From: an uncultured Caulobacter sp.
GTDB taxonomy: Bacteria > Pseudomonadota > Alphaproteobacteria > Caulobacterales > Caulobacteraceae
Assembly (NCBI GenBank): GCA_937991555.1
Contig: CALKHU010000240.1
Location: 1 to 9,183, forward strand
Length of the DNA stretch: 9,183 bases
Direction of reading: 5' to 3'
Part shown: piece by piece, positions 1 through 5,019 of the stretch
Layout: each line of letters starts with the position of its first letter
Numbering within the stretch: position 1 is the first letter of the stretch
Program-made: the position numbers and the translations under genes
The notes under the pieces: generated by a model
Seen by the model: only the letters and a program-made list of their open reading frames with translations
Database searches by the model: none
What the model was told of the DNA's origin: nothing

Positions 1-667
1 TGAACTCCTCGTCCTCGACGGCGAGGAACTTGGCGCCCAGCGACTCGACCTGTTCCTTTGTGGCGGGGCGGACGTCGGTGGCGGTGACCACCGCGCCGAG
101 GCGACGGGCGGTGGCGATGGCCTGCAGGCCGGCGACGCCGACGCCCATGATGAACACCTTGGCCGCGGCGACGGTGCCGGCGGCGGTCATCATCATCGGC
201 AGGGCCTTGCCGTAGGCCTCCGAGGCCTCGATCACCGCGCGGTAGCCGGCCAGGTTCGCCTGCGACGACAGCACGTCCATCACCTGCGCGCGGGTGATCC
301 GCGGCACGAACTCCATGGCGAAGGCGCTGGCCTTCGCCCCGGCCAGCGCCTCGAGGGCGCCGCGCTCGTTGTAGGGATTCAGCGTGGCGAGGACGAAGGC
401 GCCGGGCTTCAGCGCGGCGATCTCCTCCGCCTCCGGCGCCCGCACCTTGAAGACCACGTCGGCCTTGGCGAGGGCGTCCTTGAGCGTTTTCGCGACGGTG
501 GCGCCCGCCGCGGCGTAGTCCGCGTCGAGAATCGAGGAGCCGAGGCCGGCGCCCGCCTCGACGGTCACCGTGAAGCCCGAGCCGATGAGCTTCTTGACCG
601 TCTCGGGCGTGGCGGCGACCCGCGTCTCCCCCGCCCGGCGTTCCCTGGTGACGGCTACGTTTGCCAT
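1..667 (-). CDS. pntA: NAD(P) transhydrogenase subunit alpha, PntA (partial, N-terminal 222 residues)
   Basis: Soluble NAD(H)-binding subunit of the proton-translocating transhydrogenase, which reduces NADP+ with NADH at the inner membrane using the proton gradient. The visible protein starts MANVAVTRERRAGETRVAAT and continues with features typical of the alanine dehydrogenase/PntA N-terminal domain: ETVKKLIGSGFTVTVEAGAG near residues 22-41, LNPYNE near 103-108, and a Rossmann loop VFIMGVGVAGLQAIATARRLGA at about 168-189. It ends at ...LGAKFLAVEDEEF where the window cuts it, so roughly 60% or less of the usual length is present. The ATG at 665-667 is preceded by AGAGGGGAG (672-680, minus strand) four bases away, a strong ribosome binding site that fixes the start. 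It is the last visible gene of a minus-strand run and follows the oxidase subunit IV gene after 132 bases. Further transhydrogenase genes (a membrane alpha segment and pntB) would be expected to the left. Family identity is secure; the split-subunit form is inferred from alphaproteobacterial relatives. Confidence 0.95.
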   Translation of the reverse strand, partial: MANVAVTRERRAGETRVAATPETVKKLIGSGFTVTVEAGAGLGSSILDADYAAAGATVAKTLKDALAKADVVFKVRAPEAEEIAALKPGAFVLATLNPYNERGALEALAGAKASAFAMEFVPRITRAQVMDVLSSQANLAGYRAVIEASEAYGKALPMMMTAAGTVAAAKVFIMGVGVAGLQAIATARRLGAVVTATDVRPATKEQVESLGAKFLAVEDEEF

Positions 668-749
668 GGAGCTCCCCTCTGGACGCAGATCGACTGTCGC
701 GCCCTTGGGAGCTTGTTTAGGGGATGATCTTGCCCGTTGTCGAGCCCAT

Positions 750-789
750 GATGCTGCGGCGCGGAATATTTTTCCCGCAGCGCAGCATC
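750..789. other. Intergenic stem-loop between oxidase subunit IV and pntA genes
   Basis: An inverted repeat pairs 750-758 with 781-789 (nine base pairs), then after a two-base internal mismatch pairs 761-764 with 775-778. The loop is AT-rich (765-774, AATATTTTTC). On the minus transcript it begins 11 bases after the stop of the subunit IV gene and lies 83 bases before the pntA start. No run of T follows the stem on either strand, so it is not a textbook intrinsic terminator. It could be a partial terminator, an RNA processing or stabilising structure that separates the levels of the two genes, or chance. Confidence 0.4.
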
Positions 790-799
790 AGCGGCGGCG

Positions 800-1030
800 T
801 CAGTGCCCGCCGCCCTTCTTCTCGCGCAGGACGAGAATGCCGAGCACCGTCAGCACCACGCCCGGGATCAGGCCGCCGAGGAAGCCGGCCGGCGTGCAGA
901 ACCAGAGGGTCAGCACCGTGATGCCCACGACCAGCGCCAGCGAGCCCCACTTCGTCAGGGCCATGACCGCGTGGTAGGTCGCCGTGTGCTCGGAGATGTC
1001 CATCTCGCCGCGGTGATATTCGGAAGCCAT
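800..1030 (-). CDS. aa3-type cytochrome c oxidase subunit IV-like small membrane protein
   Basis: A 76-residue protein matching the bacterial aa3 oxidase subunit IV family (COX4_pro_2 type). The hallmark is the N-terminal pattern HRGEMDISEHTATYHAVMAL (residues 6-25) followed by TKW and a membrane helix (about 28-45, LTKWGSLALVVGITVLTLWF). In the family this small protein is an accessory subunit of the terminal oxidase in the inner membrane. A second hydrophobic stretch (about 49-67, GFLGGLIPGVVLTVLGILV) follows, and the tail is basic (REKKGGGH); family members I recall often have one helix, so the second is noteworthy. The start at 1030 is chosen because the family motif begins at once and AGGA (1038-1041, minus strand) sits seven bases upstream; a longer reading from 1087 would add 19 residues unlike the family. 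It lies 46 bases after the hydrolase gene and upstream of pntA, an arrangement I recall from other alphaproteobacteria. Confidence 0.85.
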   Translation of the reverse strand: MASEYHRGEMDISEHTATYHAVMALTKWGSLALVVGITVLTLWFCTPAGFLGGLIPGVVLTVLGILVLREKKGGGH

Positions 1031-1076
1031 CGTCAGATCCTGAAAGCTGGTTGGGGCGGCTTTACAACGGGCCGCG

Positions 1077-2027
1077 TCATGGCTCAAGCCGCCAGCCGGC
1101 GAGCAGGCCGCGCAGGGCGGCGACGAAGGCCAGCGGCTGGTCGATCATGACATGGTGGTCGGCGTCGGGGATGGCCAGCTGCGGCGAGCCCGGCGGCAGC
1201 AGCCCCTGCATGTAGGCGAGGATCTCCGGGTCGACGAGGCCCGAGCGGTCGCCCCACATCATCGCGATCGGGCAGGTCGCCCCGCCCAGCAGCGGCCCGC
1301 GATCCTCCATCTGGAAGCTGGTCCACATGAAGGGATCGAACCGCCAGGTCCAGCCGCCCTCGACCTCCTTCAGCGCGTTCCGGGCGATCCAGTCGGCGAT
1401 GTAGAGGTTCTCGCAGCCCTGCGGCGGCGCCAGCCGGAAGCGCGCCAGCGCCTCCGCGAGGGTCGGATAGACCTTGTTGGGATTCACCCGCCGGGGCGGG
1501 CCGCGCCACTCGCGCTCCGGCGGGCGCACCACCGAATCGACCAGCACCGCCGCCCGCATGCGGTCGCCGTAGCGGGCCGCCGCCAGCATGGTCGGGAAAC
1601 CGCCGAAGCTGTGGGCGACGAACACCGGCCGCCCGGCCGCATAGAGGCCGGCCTGCTCGGCGGCGGCGAAGCTCTCGCGCGCGAAGGCGTCGGCGTCGTA
1701 CTTCTCGCGCCAGCCCGACCGCCCCATACCGCTCCAGCTGAAGGCGGCGACGCGGTAGTCCTGGGCGAAGAACGGGGCGATGAAGGTCCACCAGTCGGCG
1801 CTGGCGCCGTTGCCGTGCAGGAACAGCAGCCCGGGCTTGCCGACCTCGCCCCAGGTCAGCAGCTCGATCGGCGCCCCTTCGAACTCGAAGAAGGTGCGTT
1901 CCGGCGCGTCCGCCAAGGCGCGCTCGAACCAGGCCGGCGCGGGCGGCGTCTCGCCGCGGAAGCGGGCCAGCGGCGCGGCGATCTCGGGCGGGAGAACCTG
2001 ACCGTCAGCCACGGGCCGCCTCGACAT
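1077..2027 (-). CDS. Alpha/beta hydrolase
   Basis: A 316-residue alpha/beta-hydrolase fold enzyme, probably cytoplasmic because no signal peptide or membrane segment is seen. Visible elements: the oxyanion loop HGNG at 71-74; the nucleophile elbow VFVAHSFGG with Ser140; an acidic position in MWGDRSGLVD (Asp260 or Asp266); and the catalytic histidine in DADHHVMIDQP (His291 most likely). The elbow reads A-H-S-F-G, with alanine in place of the first glycine of the usual G-x-S-x-G. Residues 165-250 form a lid-like insert rich in Trp, Arg and Pro. The substrate cannot be told from sequence; epoxide hydrolase, esterase and C-C hydrolase relatives share this layout. The ATG at 2025-2027 overlaps the end of the thioesterase gene by 23 bases, with AAAAGG just upstream. 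A GTG at 2010-2012 is a possible alternative start that would lose only five residues. The overlap implies co-transcription and perhaps translational coupling with the thioesterase. Confidence 0.88.
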   Translation of the reverse strand: MSRRPVADGQVLPPEIAAPLARFRGETPPAPAWFERALADAPERTFFEFEGAPIELLTWGEVGKPGLLFLHGNGASADWWTFIAPFFAQDYRVAAFSWSGMGRSGWREKYDADAFARESFAAAEQAGLYAAGRPVFVAHSFGGFPTMLAAARYGDRMRAAVLVDSVVRPPEREWRGPPRRVNPNKVYPTLAEALARFRLAPPQGCENLYIADWIARNALKEVEGGWTWRFDPFMWTSFQMEDRGPLLGGATCPIAMMWGDRSGLVDPEILAYMQGLLPPGSPQLAIPDADHHVMIDQPLAFVAALRGLLAGWRLEP

Positions 2028-2481
2028 AGGCCTTTTCGCCCGGGCGCGGCTCGCGGGCGCCGATCACCTTGTAGACCGCGGTGCCCGTCATCAGCAGGCG
2101 GTCGTCCGACCAGAGCTCGCCGCGCACCGTGTAGAGGTCGCCGTCCTCGATGACGATCTCCGACCGCCCCTCGACCCAGTCGCCGAGCCTGGCGCTGGAC
2201 AGGAAGTCGCAGGTCAGCCGCACCGTCACCCAGAAGTGCGACTTCTGCACCGAGATGACCCGCCCCCAGGCGACGTCGGCGACGGTCATCAGCATGCCGC
2301 CGTGGCAGTTGCGCATGCCGTTGGTGTGATGCTCCTCGACCCGGAAGCCGAGCGTGCAGTCATACCCCTCGTACTTCTCGTAGAGCGGCCCGATCTGGCG
2401 GCCGAAACCGCGGGTCCAGTTCAGGGGCTTGAAGCCGGACGGGATGTCGCCGGTCTGGGCTTCGGTAAGATCGTCGGACAT
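2005..2481 (-). CDS. PaaI-like hotdog-fold thioesterase
   Basis: A 158-residue single-domain hotdog protein, the usual length for the PaaI/4HBT thioesterase group, which hydrolyses acyl-CoA thioesters. The signature is HHTNGMRNCHGGMLMTVADV (residues 51-70): an Asn/Gly turn, the HGG step at 60-62, and Asp69 in the helix where family members carry the catalytic acid. The strands that follow (FWVTVRLTCDFLSSARLGDWVEGRSEIV, LYTVRGELWSDDRLLMTGTAVYKVI) fit the hotdog sheet. The start at 2481 (MSDDLTEAQ) gives family length; no good Shine-Dalgarno precedes it, and the TTAGAGT stretch a few bases upstream could be part of a promoter giving a very short leader. It would be the first gene of the minus-strand run and overlaps the hydrolase gene at its 3' end. 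The acyl-CoA substrate is unknown. It is read divergently from the serine hydrolase lipoprotein gene, 138 bases away. Confidence 0.9.
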   Translation of the reverse strand: MSDDLTEAQTGDIPSGFKPLNWTRGFGRQIGPLYEKYEGYDCTLGFRVEEHHTNGMRNCHGGMLMTVADVAWGRVISVQKSHFWVTVRLTCDFLSSARLGDWVEGRSEIVIEDGDLYTVRGELWSDDRLLMTGTAVYKVIGAREPRPGEKAYVEAARG

Positions 2482-2619
2482 GGCGCGGACTCTAACAAGC
2501 GTTTGAGGGCGGGGGAACGGCTTTCCTGGCGCGGCGGGTCGGGACTGGCGAGCCGGGCCGGTCGTTCGCATACTCGCACAGGCCCCGGCGTCGCGGGGCG
2601 ACACGCGAGGAGCCGACCC
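2482..2619. promoter_or_regulatory. Divergent intergenic region between thioesterase and serine hydrolase genes
   Basis: This 138-base stretch separates two genes read away from each other, so it should hold promoters for both strands. It is GC-rich and shows no clear operator palindrome. A TTAGAGT-like element on the minus strand close to 2490 and CATACT on the plus strand near 2569 are the only -10-like candidates I can name, and both are weak. The plus-strand ribosome binding site AGGAG (2608-2612) is seven bases before the GTG start of the serine hydrolase and is strong. Confidence 0.4.
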
Positions 2620-3741
2620 GTGACCCTCCACAGGCGCAGCCTGATCGCCCTGCCCGCCGCGGGGCTGCTCGCCGCCTGCGGGCCTCGTCCCGCGCGCTCG
2701 TCCACCGCGCCCGCCGGATCGCTGCAACGGATTGTCGACGAGACCGGCGCGCCGGCGCTGGGCGGCATGGTCGTGACCGCCGACGGGACGCCGTTCCTGG
2801 AGGTCGCGGGCCTGCGGCGCAAGGACGGCGGCGACCGCGTCACGGTGCAGGACAGGTGGCACCTGGGCTCCAACACCAAGGCCATGACGGCGGCGCTCTA
2901 CGGCAAGCTGGTCGAGGACGGGCAGGCGGAATGGGGCGCCACGCTCGGCGCGCTGTTCCCGGACCTGACGCTGGATCCGGCCTGGGCGTCCACCCCCATC
3001 GAGGCGGTGATGAGCCATCGCGCCGGCCTGTCCGACAAGGGACTGATCGGCATCCCCTGGCTGATCGCCGCCCAAGGCGACAAGCGACCGCTGACCGAGC
3101 AGCGCACCGCCCTGGTCGCAAAAGCCCTGGCCGCGCCGCCGAACGGAAAGCCGGGCGTGTTCGAGTACGGGAACCTCAACTTCGTCGTCGCCGGCGCGGC
3201 CATCGAGCGGCTGACCGGCGGCGACTGGGAGACGGCCATCACCGAGCGGCTGTTCAAGCCGCTGGGCATGACCGGCGCCGGCTTCGGCGCGCCGAAGGGC
3301 GACCAGCCCTGGGGCCACCGGTCCCTGCCGTTCGGCGTCGGCGGCCTCAAGGCCGTGGATCCGGCCGGGCCCGCGGACAATCCGGCCGCGCTCGGCCCGG
3401 CGGGGACGGTCCACATGCCGCTGGACGACTACGCCAGGTTCCTGCGGCTGTTCCTGACCGGCGGCGGCGACTACCTGAAGCCGGAGACCCTCGCCCGCCT
3501 GACCACGCCGGCGCCCGGCGCCGACTATGCCCTCGGCTGGGGCGTGGCGACCGGCAAGCCCTGGGCGCGCGGGCCGCGCCTGGGCCATGAGGGGTCCAAC
3601 ACCATGTGGCACGCGATGGCCGTCGTGGCGCCGGCCCGGGGCGTGGCGCTGGTCTCGGTGTCGAACGCCTATCCCTCCGGGCCGGTCAGGGCCGGGTCGA
3701 TCCTCGTCGACCAGCTGCAGGCCAGGTTCGCGCCGGCCTGA
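2620..3741 (+). CDS. Serine hydrolase, beta-lactamase (class C/DUF-type) family, predicted lipoprotein
   Basis: A 373-residue member of the serine beta-lactamase/esterase family. The GTG at 2620 is preferred over longer in-frame readings because AGGAG lies seven bases upstream and the protein then begins with a clear lipoprotein signal: MTLHRRSLIALPAAGLLAAC, with twin Arg, a hydrophobic core and lipobox LAAC (lipidated Cys20). It is therefore expected to be anchored to a membrane facing the periplasm. Catalytic motifs are in order: S-x-x-K as S84-N-T-K87, Y-x-N as Y183-G-N185, and H323-E-G325 in place of K-T-G, as is common in class C-like esterases and peptidases. A short Gly/Pro-rich linker (about 225-262) lies between the second and third motifs. 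Substrates in this family range from beta-lactams to D-amino peptides and esters, so drug resistance should not be assumed. It stands alone on the plus strand, read away from the thioesterase gene. A GC-rich stem (3733-3740 with 3754-3761) spans its stop codon. Confidence 0.88.
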   Translation: MTLHRRSLIALPAAGLLAACGPRPARSSTAPAGSLQRIVDETGAPALGGMVVTADGTPFLEVAGLRRKDGGDRVTVQDRWHLGSNTKAMTAALYGKLVEDGQAEWGATLGALFPDLTLDPAWASTPIEAVMSHRAGLSDKGLIGIPWLIAAQGDKRPLTEQRTALVAKALAAPPNGKPGVFEYGNLNFVVAGAAIERLTGGDWETAITERLFKPLGMTGAGFGAPKGDQPWGHRSLPFGVGGLKAVDPAGPADNPAALGPAGTVHMPLDDYARFLRLFLTGGGDYLKPETLARLTTPAPGADYALGWGVATGKPWARGPRLGHEGSNTMWHAMAVVAPARGVALVSVSNAYPSGPVRAGSILVDQLQARFAPA

Positions 3742-3761
3742 CGGGGCGGGGCGCAGGCCGG
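3733..3761 (+). terminator. Possible hairpin over the serine hydrolase stop codon
   Basis: CCGGCCTG (3733-3740) pairs perfectly with CAGGCCGG (3754-3761) around a 13-base G-rich loop that includes the stop codon's last base. The right arm overlaps a tandem 10-bp repeat AGGCCGGGCG (3755-3774). There is no T run after it, so a terminator role is only a possibility. Such stems also arise by chance at this GC content. Confidence 0.25.
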
Positions 3762-3927
3762 GCGAGGCCGGGCGTGTCTCCGGTGTCTCGCGCACCGGCT
3801 CCAGGCACACAGCGCCGAGGCGGATGCGCGGCGGATGGGGGGACAGAGGGATCAGGCCGCCGGGGTCGGGCCCGCGCCGGGGCCGCCCGGCCGCCGCCCG
3901 CCGACGGGGAGCGGGCCCTTGCCGCTC

Positions 3928-3946
3928 AGGGCCTCGCGGGCCTTTT
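3928..3946 (+). terminator. Weak intrinsic terminator candidate
   Basis: AGGGCC (3928-3933) pairs with GGCCTT (3939-3944) with one G-T wobble and a five-base loop, and four T residues (3943-3946) follow on the plus strand. It lies about 190 bases past the serine hydrolase stop, far for a dedicated terminator, and the stem is short. Confidence 0.25.
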
Positions 3947-4031
3947 CCGGTGATCATCGAACAGGGCATCCGGCCAGTATGGCGCCGGCCGCCGGGGGCG
4001 TGCGTCGATCCGGGGCCGGGCGCCGGGCGCG

Positions 4032-4089
4032 ATGTCCCGCAAAGGGGCCGAATGTCCCGCCCTGTCTCCAGAGTATATGTCTCCAGAGT
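4032..4089. repeat. Two pairs of short direct repeats
   Basis: ATGTCCCGC occurs at 4032-4040 and 4052-4060, a 20-base period. Immediately after it TGTCTCCAGAGT occurs at 4063-4074 and 4078-4089, a 15-base period. A third GTCCCGC follows in overlap at 4088-4094. Closely spaced direct repeats of this kind fit a protein binding array, such as the multi-site end of an insertion sequence or a tandem operator. No transposase or regulator gene is next to them, so their role is open. Confidence 0.55.
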
Positions 4090-4093
4090 CCCG

Positions 4094-4260
4094 CCTTTTC
4101 TCCCTTCCTCCTCGATGGAGGAAGGGTCGGGGATGGTGGTGGCGGCAGAGCGTTTCCGGATTGGCGCGGGGAGGCTCAGAGCCGCGCAGCGCTCCTGACT
4201 TTAGCGCAGTGGACACACCACCACCCAACCCTCCTCCATCGAGGAGGAGGGCTTTGAAGG
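4094..4260. repeat. Inverted-repeat (MITE- or REP-like) intergenic element
   Basis: Two hairpins in opposite orientation bound this 167-base stretch. The left has a perfect 10-bp stem (4102-4111 with 4117-4126, loop TCGAT). The right has a perfect 9-bp stem (4229-4237 with 4243-4251, loop ATCGA). The reverse complement of the right end matches the left end beyond the hairpins: both read CCTT, then CCTCCTCGATGGAGGA, then a G/T-rich GGTGGTG tail, so the arms are about 40-47 bases of imperfect inverted repeat around a 73-base core. No reading frame fills the core. Palindromes of this CCTC-CTCGATGGAG style are, from memory, common between genes in Caulobacterales and related alphaproteobacteria. 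Function unknown; possibly a non-autonomous mobile repeat. Confidence 0.7.
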
Positions 4261-4284
4261 GGCCCGATGAAACCTCGCCCTACG

Positions 4285-4408
4285 GCCTTGATGGAATGGC
4301 AGCGCGAGCGGTCGCCTTGGTCAAGGACGGCCCTCCGGGCCGCCGCGTCGCGGCCGGCGAAGCCGGTCCTTGAGCAAGACGCCCGCCCGCGCCATGCTCC
4401 GCCAAGGC
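4285..4408. repeat. Long imperfect palindrome with a multi-hairpin centre
   Basis: The arms 4285-4328 and 4366-4408 are imperfect inverted repeats. The innermost eight bases, TCAAGGAC (4321-4328) and GTCCTTGA (4366-4373), pair perfectly, and further out about three quarters of positions match up to GCCTTG at the outer ends. The 37-base centre folds into consecutive small stems: GGCCC-TCC-GGGCC, GCCGCG around a central T with CGCGGC, and CCGGC-GAA-GCCGG. The first, middle and last share some bases, so not all can form at once, but the overall shape would be a branched or cloverleaf-like structure. It overlaps an apparent plus-strand reading frame from 4267 that I regard as spurious. It looks like a second, distinct intergenic repeat next to the one at 4094-4260. 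Confidence 0.65.
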
Positions 4409-4461
4409 ATCAGGGCGGGGTGTGCCGTGAGTTGGCAGCCGACTCGGCGCAGGGCGTCGCC

Positions 4462-4791
4462 TCAATACCCGGGCAGTGGAACGACCCTGGCGAGAACACT
4501 TCCCACAATCGCAACAAAGAAGAACAGGATGAAGGTGTCCCACCCACGGTCGCTCTTGTGGTTCCCGAGCACCAGGTACCGCCGCACCAAGTAGGTCGAC
4601 AGTGCGACAATCAGGCTTATCACGATGGCTATGACGATCATCGCGGTCTCCGCGCCCGTCATCTCCTCTGGAGCCAGGTCTGGAGGATTCATGCGGGACC
4701 GAAGAGCGCAGGCCGAGGGCAACAGAAACGCGATCGCCGCACTGAGCCCAAGGCTCAAGCCCCTTGTTGTAACCGCCATACCCCCTCGCAT
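4462..4791 (-). CDS. Hypothetical small membrane protein with signal-like N terminus and two membrane helices
   Basis: About 109 residues; I recognise no family. The N terminus MRGGMAVTTRGLSLGLSAAI continues into a hydrophobic stretch ending in FLLPSAC, a signal-peptide pattern with an imperfect lipobox (Cys28, with Pro rather than Leu at -3). Then come a Pro/Glu-rich segment, a first membrane helix (about 48-68, ETAMIVIAIVISLIVALSTYL), a basic loop RRYLVLGNHKSDRGW, and a second helix (about 85-103, DTFILFFFVAIVGSVLARV). The hydrophobic pattern and sensible loop charges argue for a real gene despite the setting. The start is uncertain: ATG at 4827 (121 residues), 4791 or 4779 (105 residues, with GAGGGGG too close upstream) all keep the signal-like segment, and none has an ideal ribosome binding site. 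Base composition is visibly less GC-rich than its neighbours, and it sits among structured repeats, so acquisition by transfer is plausible. Confidence 0.55.
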   Translation of the reverse strand: MRGGMAVTTRGLSLGLSAAIAFLLPSACALRSRMNPPDLAPEEMTGAETAMIVIAIVISLIVALSTYLVRRYLVLGNHKSDRGWDTFILFFFVAIVGSVLARVVPLPGY

Positions 4792-4985
4792 CTCTGCTGT
4801 GCGTTGCCTGCAGGATGGCGGATGCATCGCGAGTCTGACAACCTATAAGTGCTCGGTCACACTCTCGGGCGCTCCTCCGATACAGATCTTCCCGAGGACC
4901 GAAACGCGCGGCCTGGTAGCTGCCGTACAAACGCAACGGCGCGGCCCCCTCGCGGGAGCCGCCGCCTGAAGTGCTTCGCCACATA
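4792..4985. other. Intergenic stretch upstream of the small membrane protein gene
   Basis: No supported gene on either strand. On the minus strand TATAGG near 4841-4846 could be a -10 element for the membrane protein gene, though no convincing -35 partner is seen. The segment from about 4930 to 4985 is again GC-rich and leads straight into the perfect hairpin at 4986-5013. Confidence 0.3.
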
Positions 4986-5013
4986 GGGACAGACACCTTC
5001 GGGTGTCTGTCCC
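4986..5013 (-). terminator. Perfect 12-bp hairpin with TTCG-type loop downstream of ccr
   Basis: GGGACAGACACC (4986-4997) and GGTGTCTGTCCC (5002-5013) are exact reverse complements around the four-base loop TTCG (CGAA on the minus strand). The stem begins six bases after the ccr stop codon, the right place for a transcription end. The T run of a classic intrinsic terminator is missing on the ccr side, where TATGTGG follows. It may act as a terminator, protect the ccr mRNA 3' end, or be a copy of a dispersed palindromic repeat that landed here. Its perfection makes chance unlikely. Confidence 0.6.
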
Positions 5014-5019
5014 AAAGGC

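Larger units (their letters stand above)
3742..4093. other. Non-coding, very GC-rich intergenic stretch
   Basis: No convincing gene is seen on either strand here: the open readings lack family resemblance, good ribosome binding sites and stable codon use. It contains the tandem AGGCCGGGCG pair just after the serine hydrolase, a weak terminator-like stem near 3928-3946, and the short direct repeats at 4032-4089 listed separately. Confidence 0.5.

Noticed and set aside
1152..2153. Long plus-strand open reading antisense to the alpha/beta hydrolase and thioesterase
   Set aside because: The translation is low-complexity Arg/Gly/His/Ala without motifs, while both minus-strand genes show catalytic signatures.
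2620..3741. Calling the serine hydrolase an antibiotic-resistance beta-lactamase
   Set aside because: The motifs only place it in the broad serine beta-lactamase-like family; the His-Glu-Gly third motif and lipoprotein anchor fit esterases and peptidases equally well.
2482..3969. Long minus-strand open reading that extends the thioesterase upstream, antisense to the serine hydrolase gene
   Set aside because: It is the shadow of the plus-strand serine hydrolase: low-complexity Arg/Gly/Ala-rich translation with no family resemblance. The thioesterase family length is met from 2481.
4029..4094. Possible CRISPR-like array
   Set aside because: The repeats are only 9-12 bases, in just two copies of each kind with spacing of a few bases, and no cas gene is present.
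4321..4373. Possible tRNA, because the multi-stem shape resembles a cloverleaf
   Set aside because: No T-loop GTTCRA sequence, no anticodon arm geometry, no 7-bp acceptor with a discriminator/CCA position; the outer arms extend far beyond tRNA size.
4267..4848. Plus-strand reading frame of 193 codons across the palindrome and the small membrane gene
   Set aside because: It begins inside a structured repeat, has no convincing ribosome binding site or domain, and overlaps the opposite-strand gene with clear membrane helices. Repeats of this kind often give spurious open frames.
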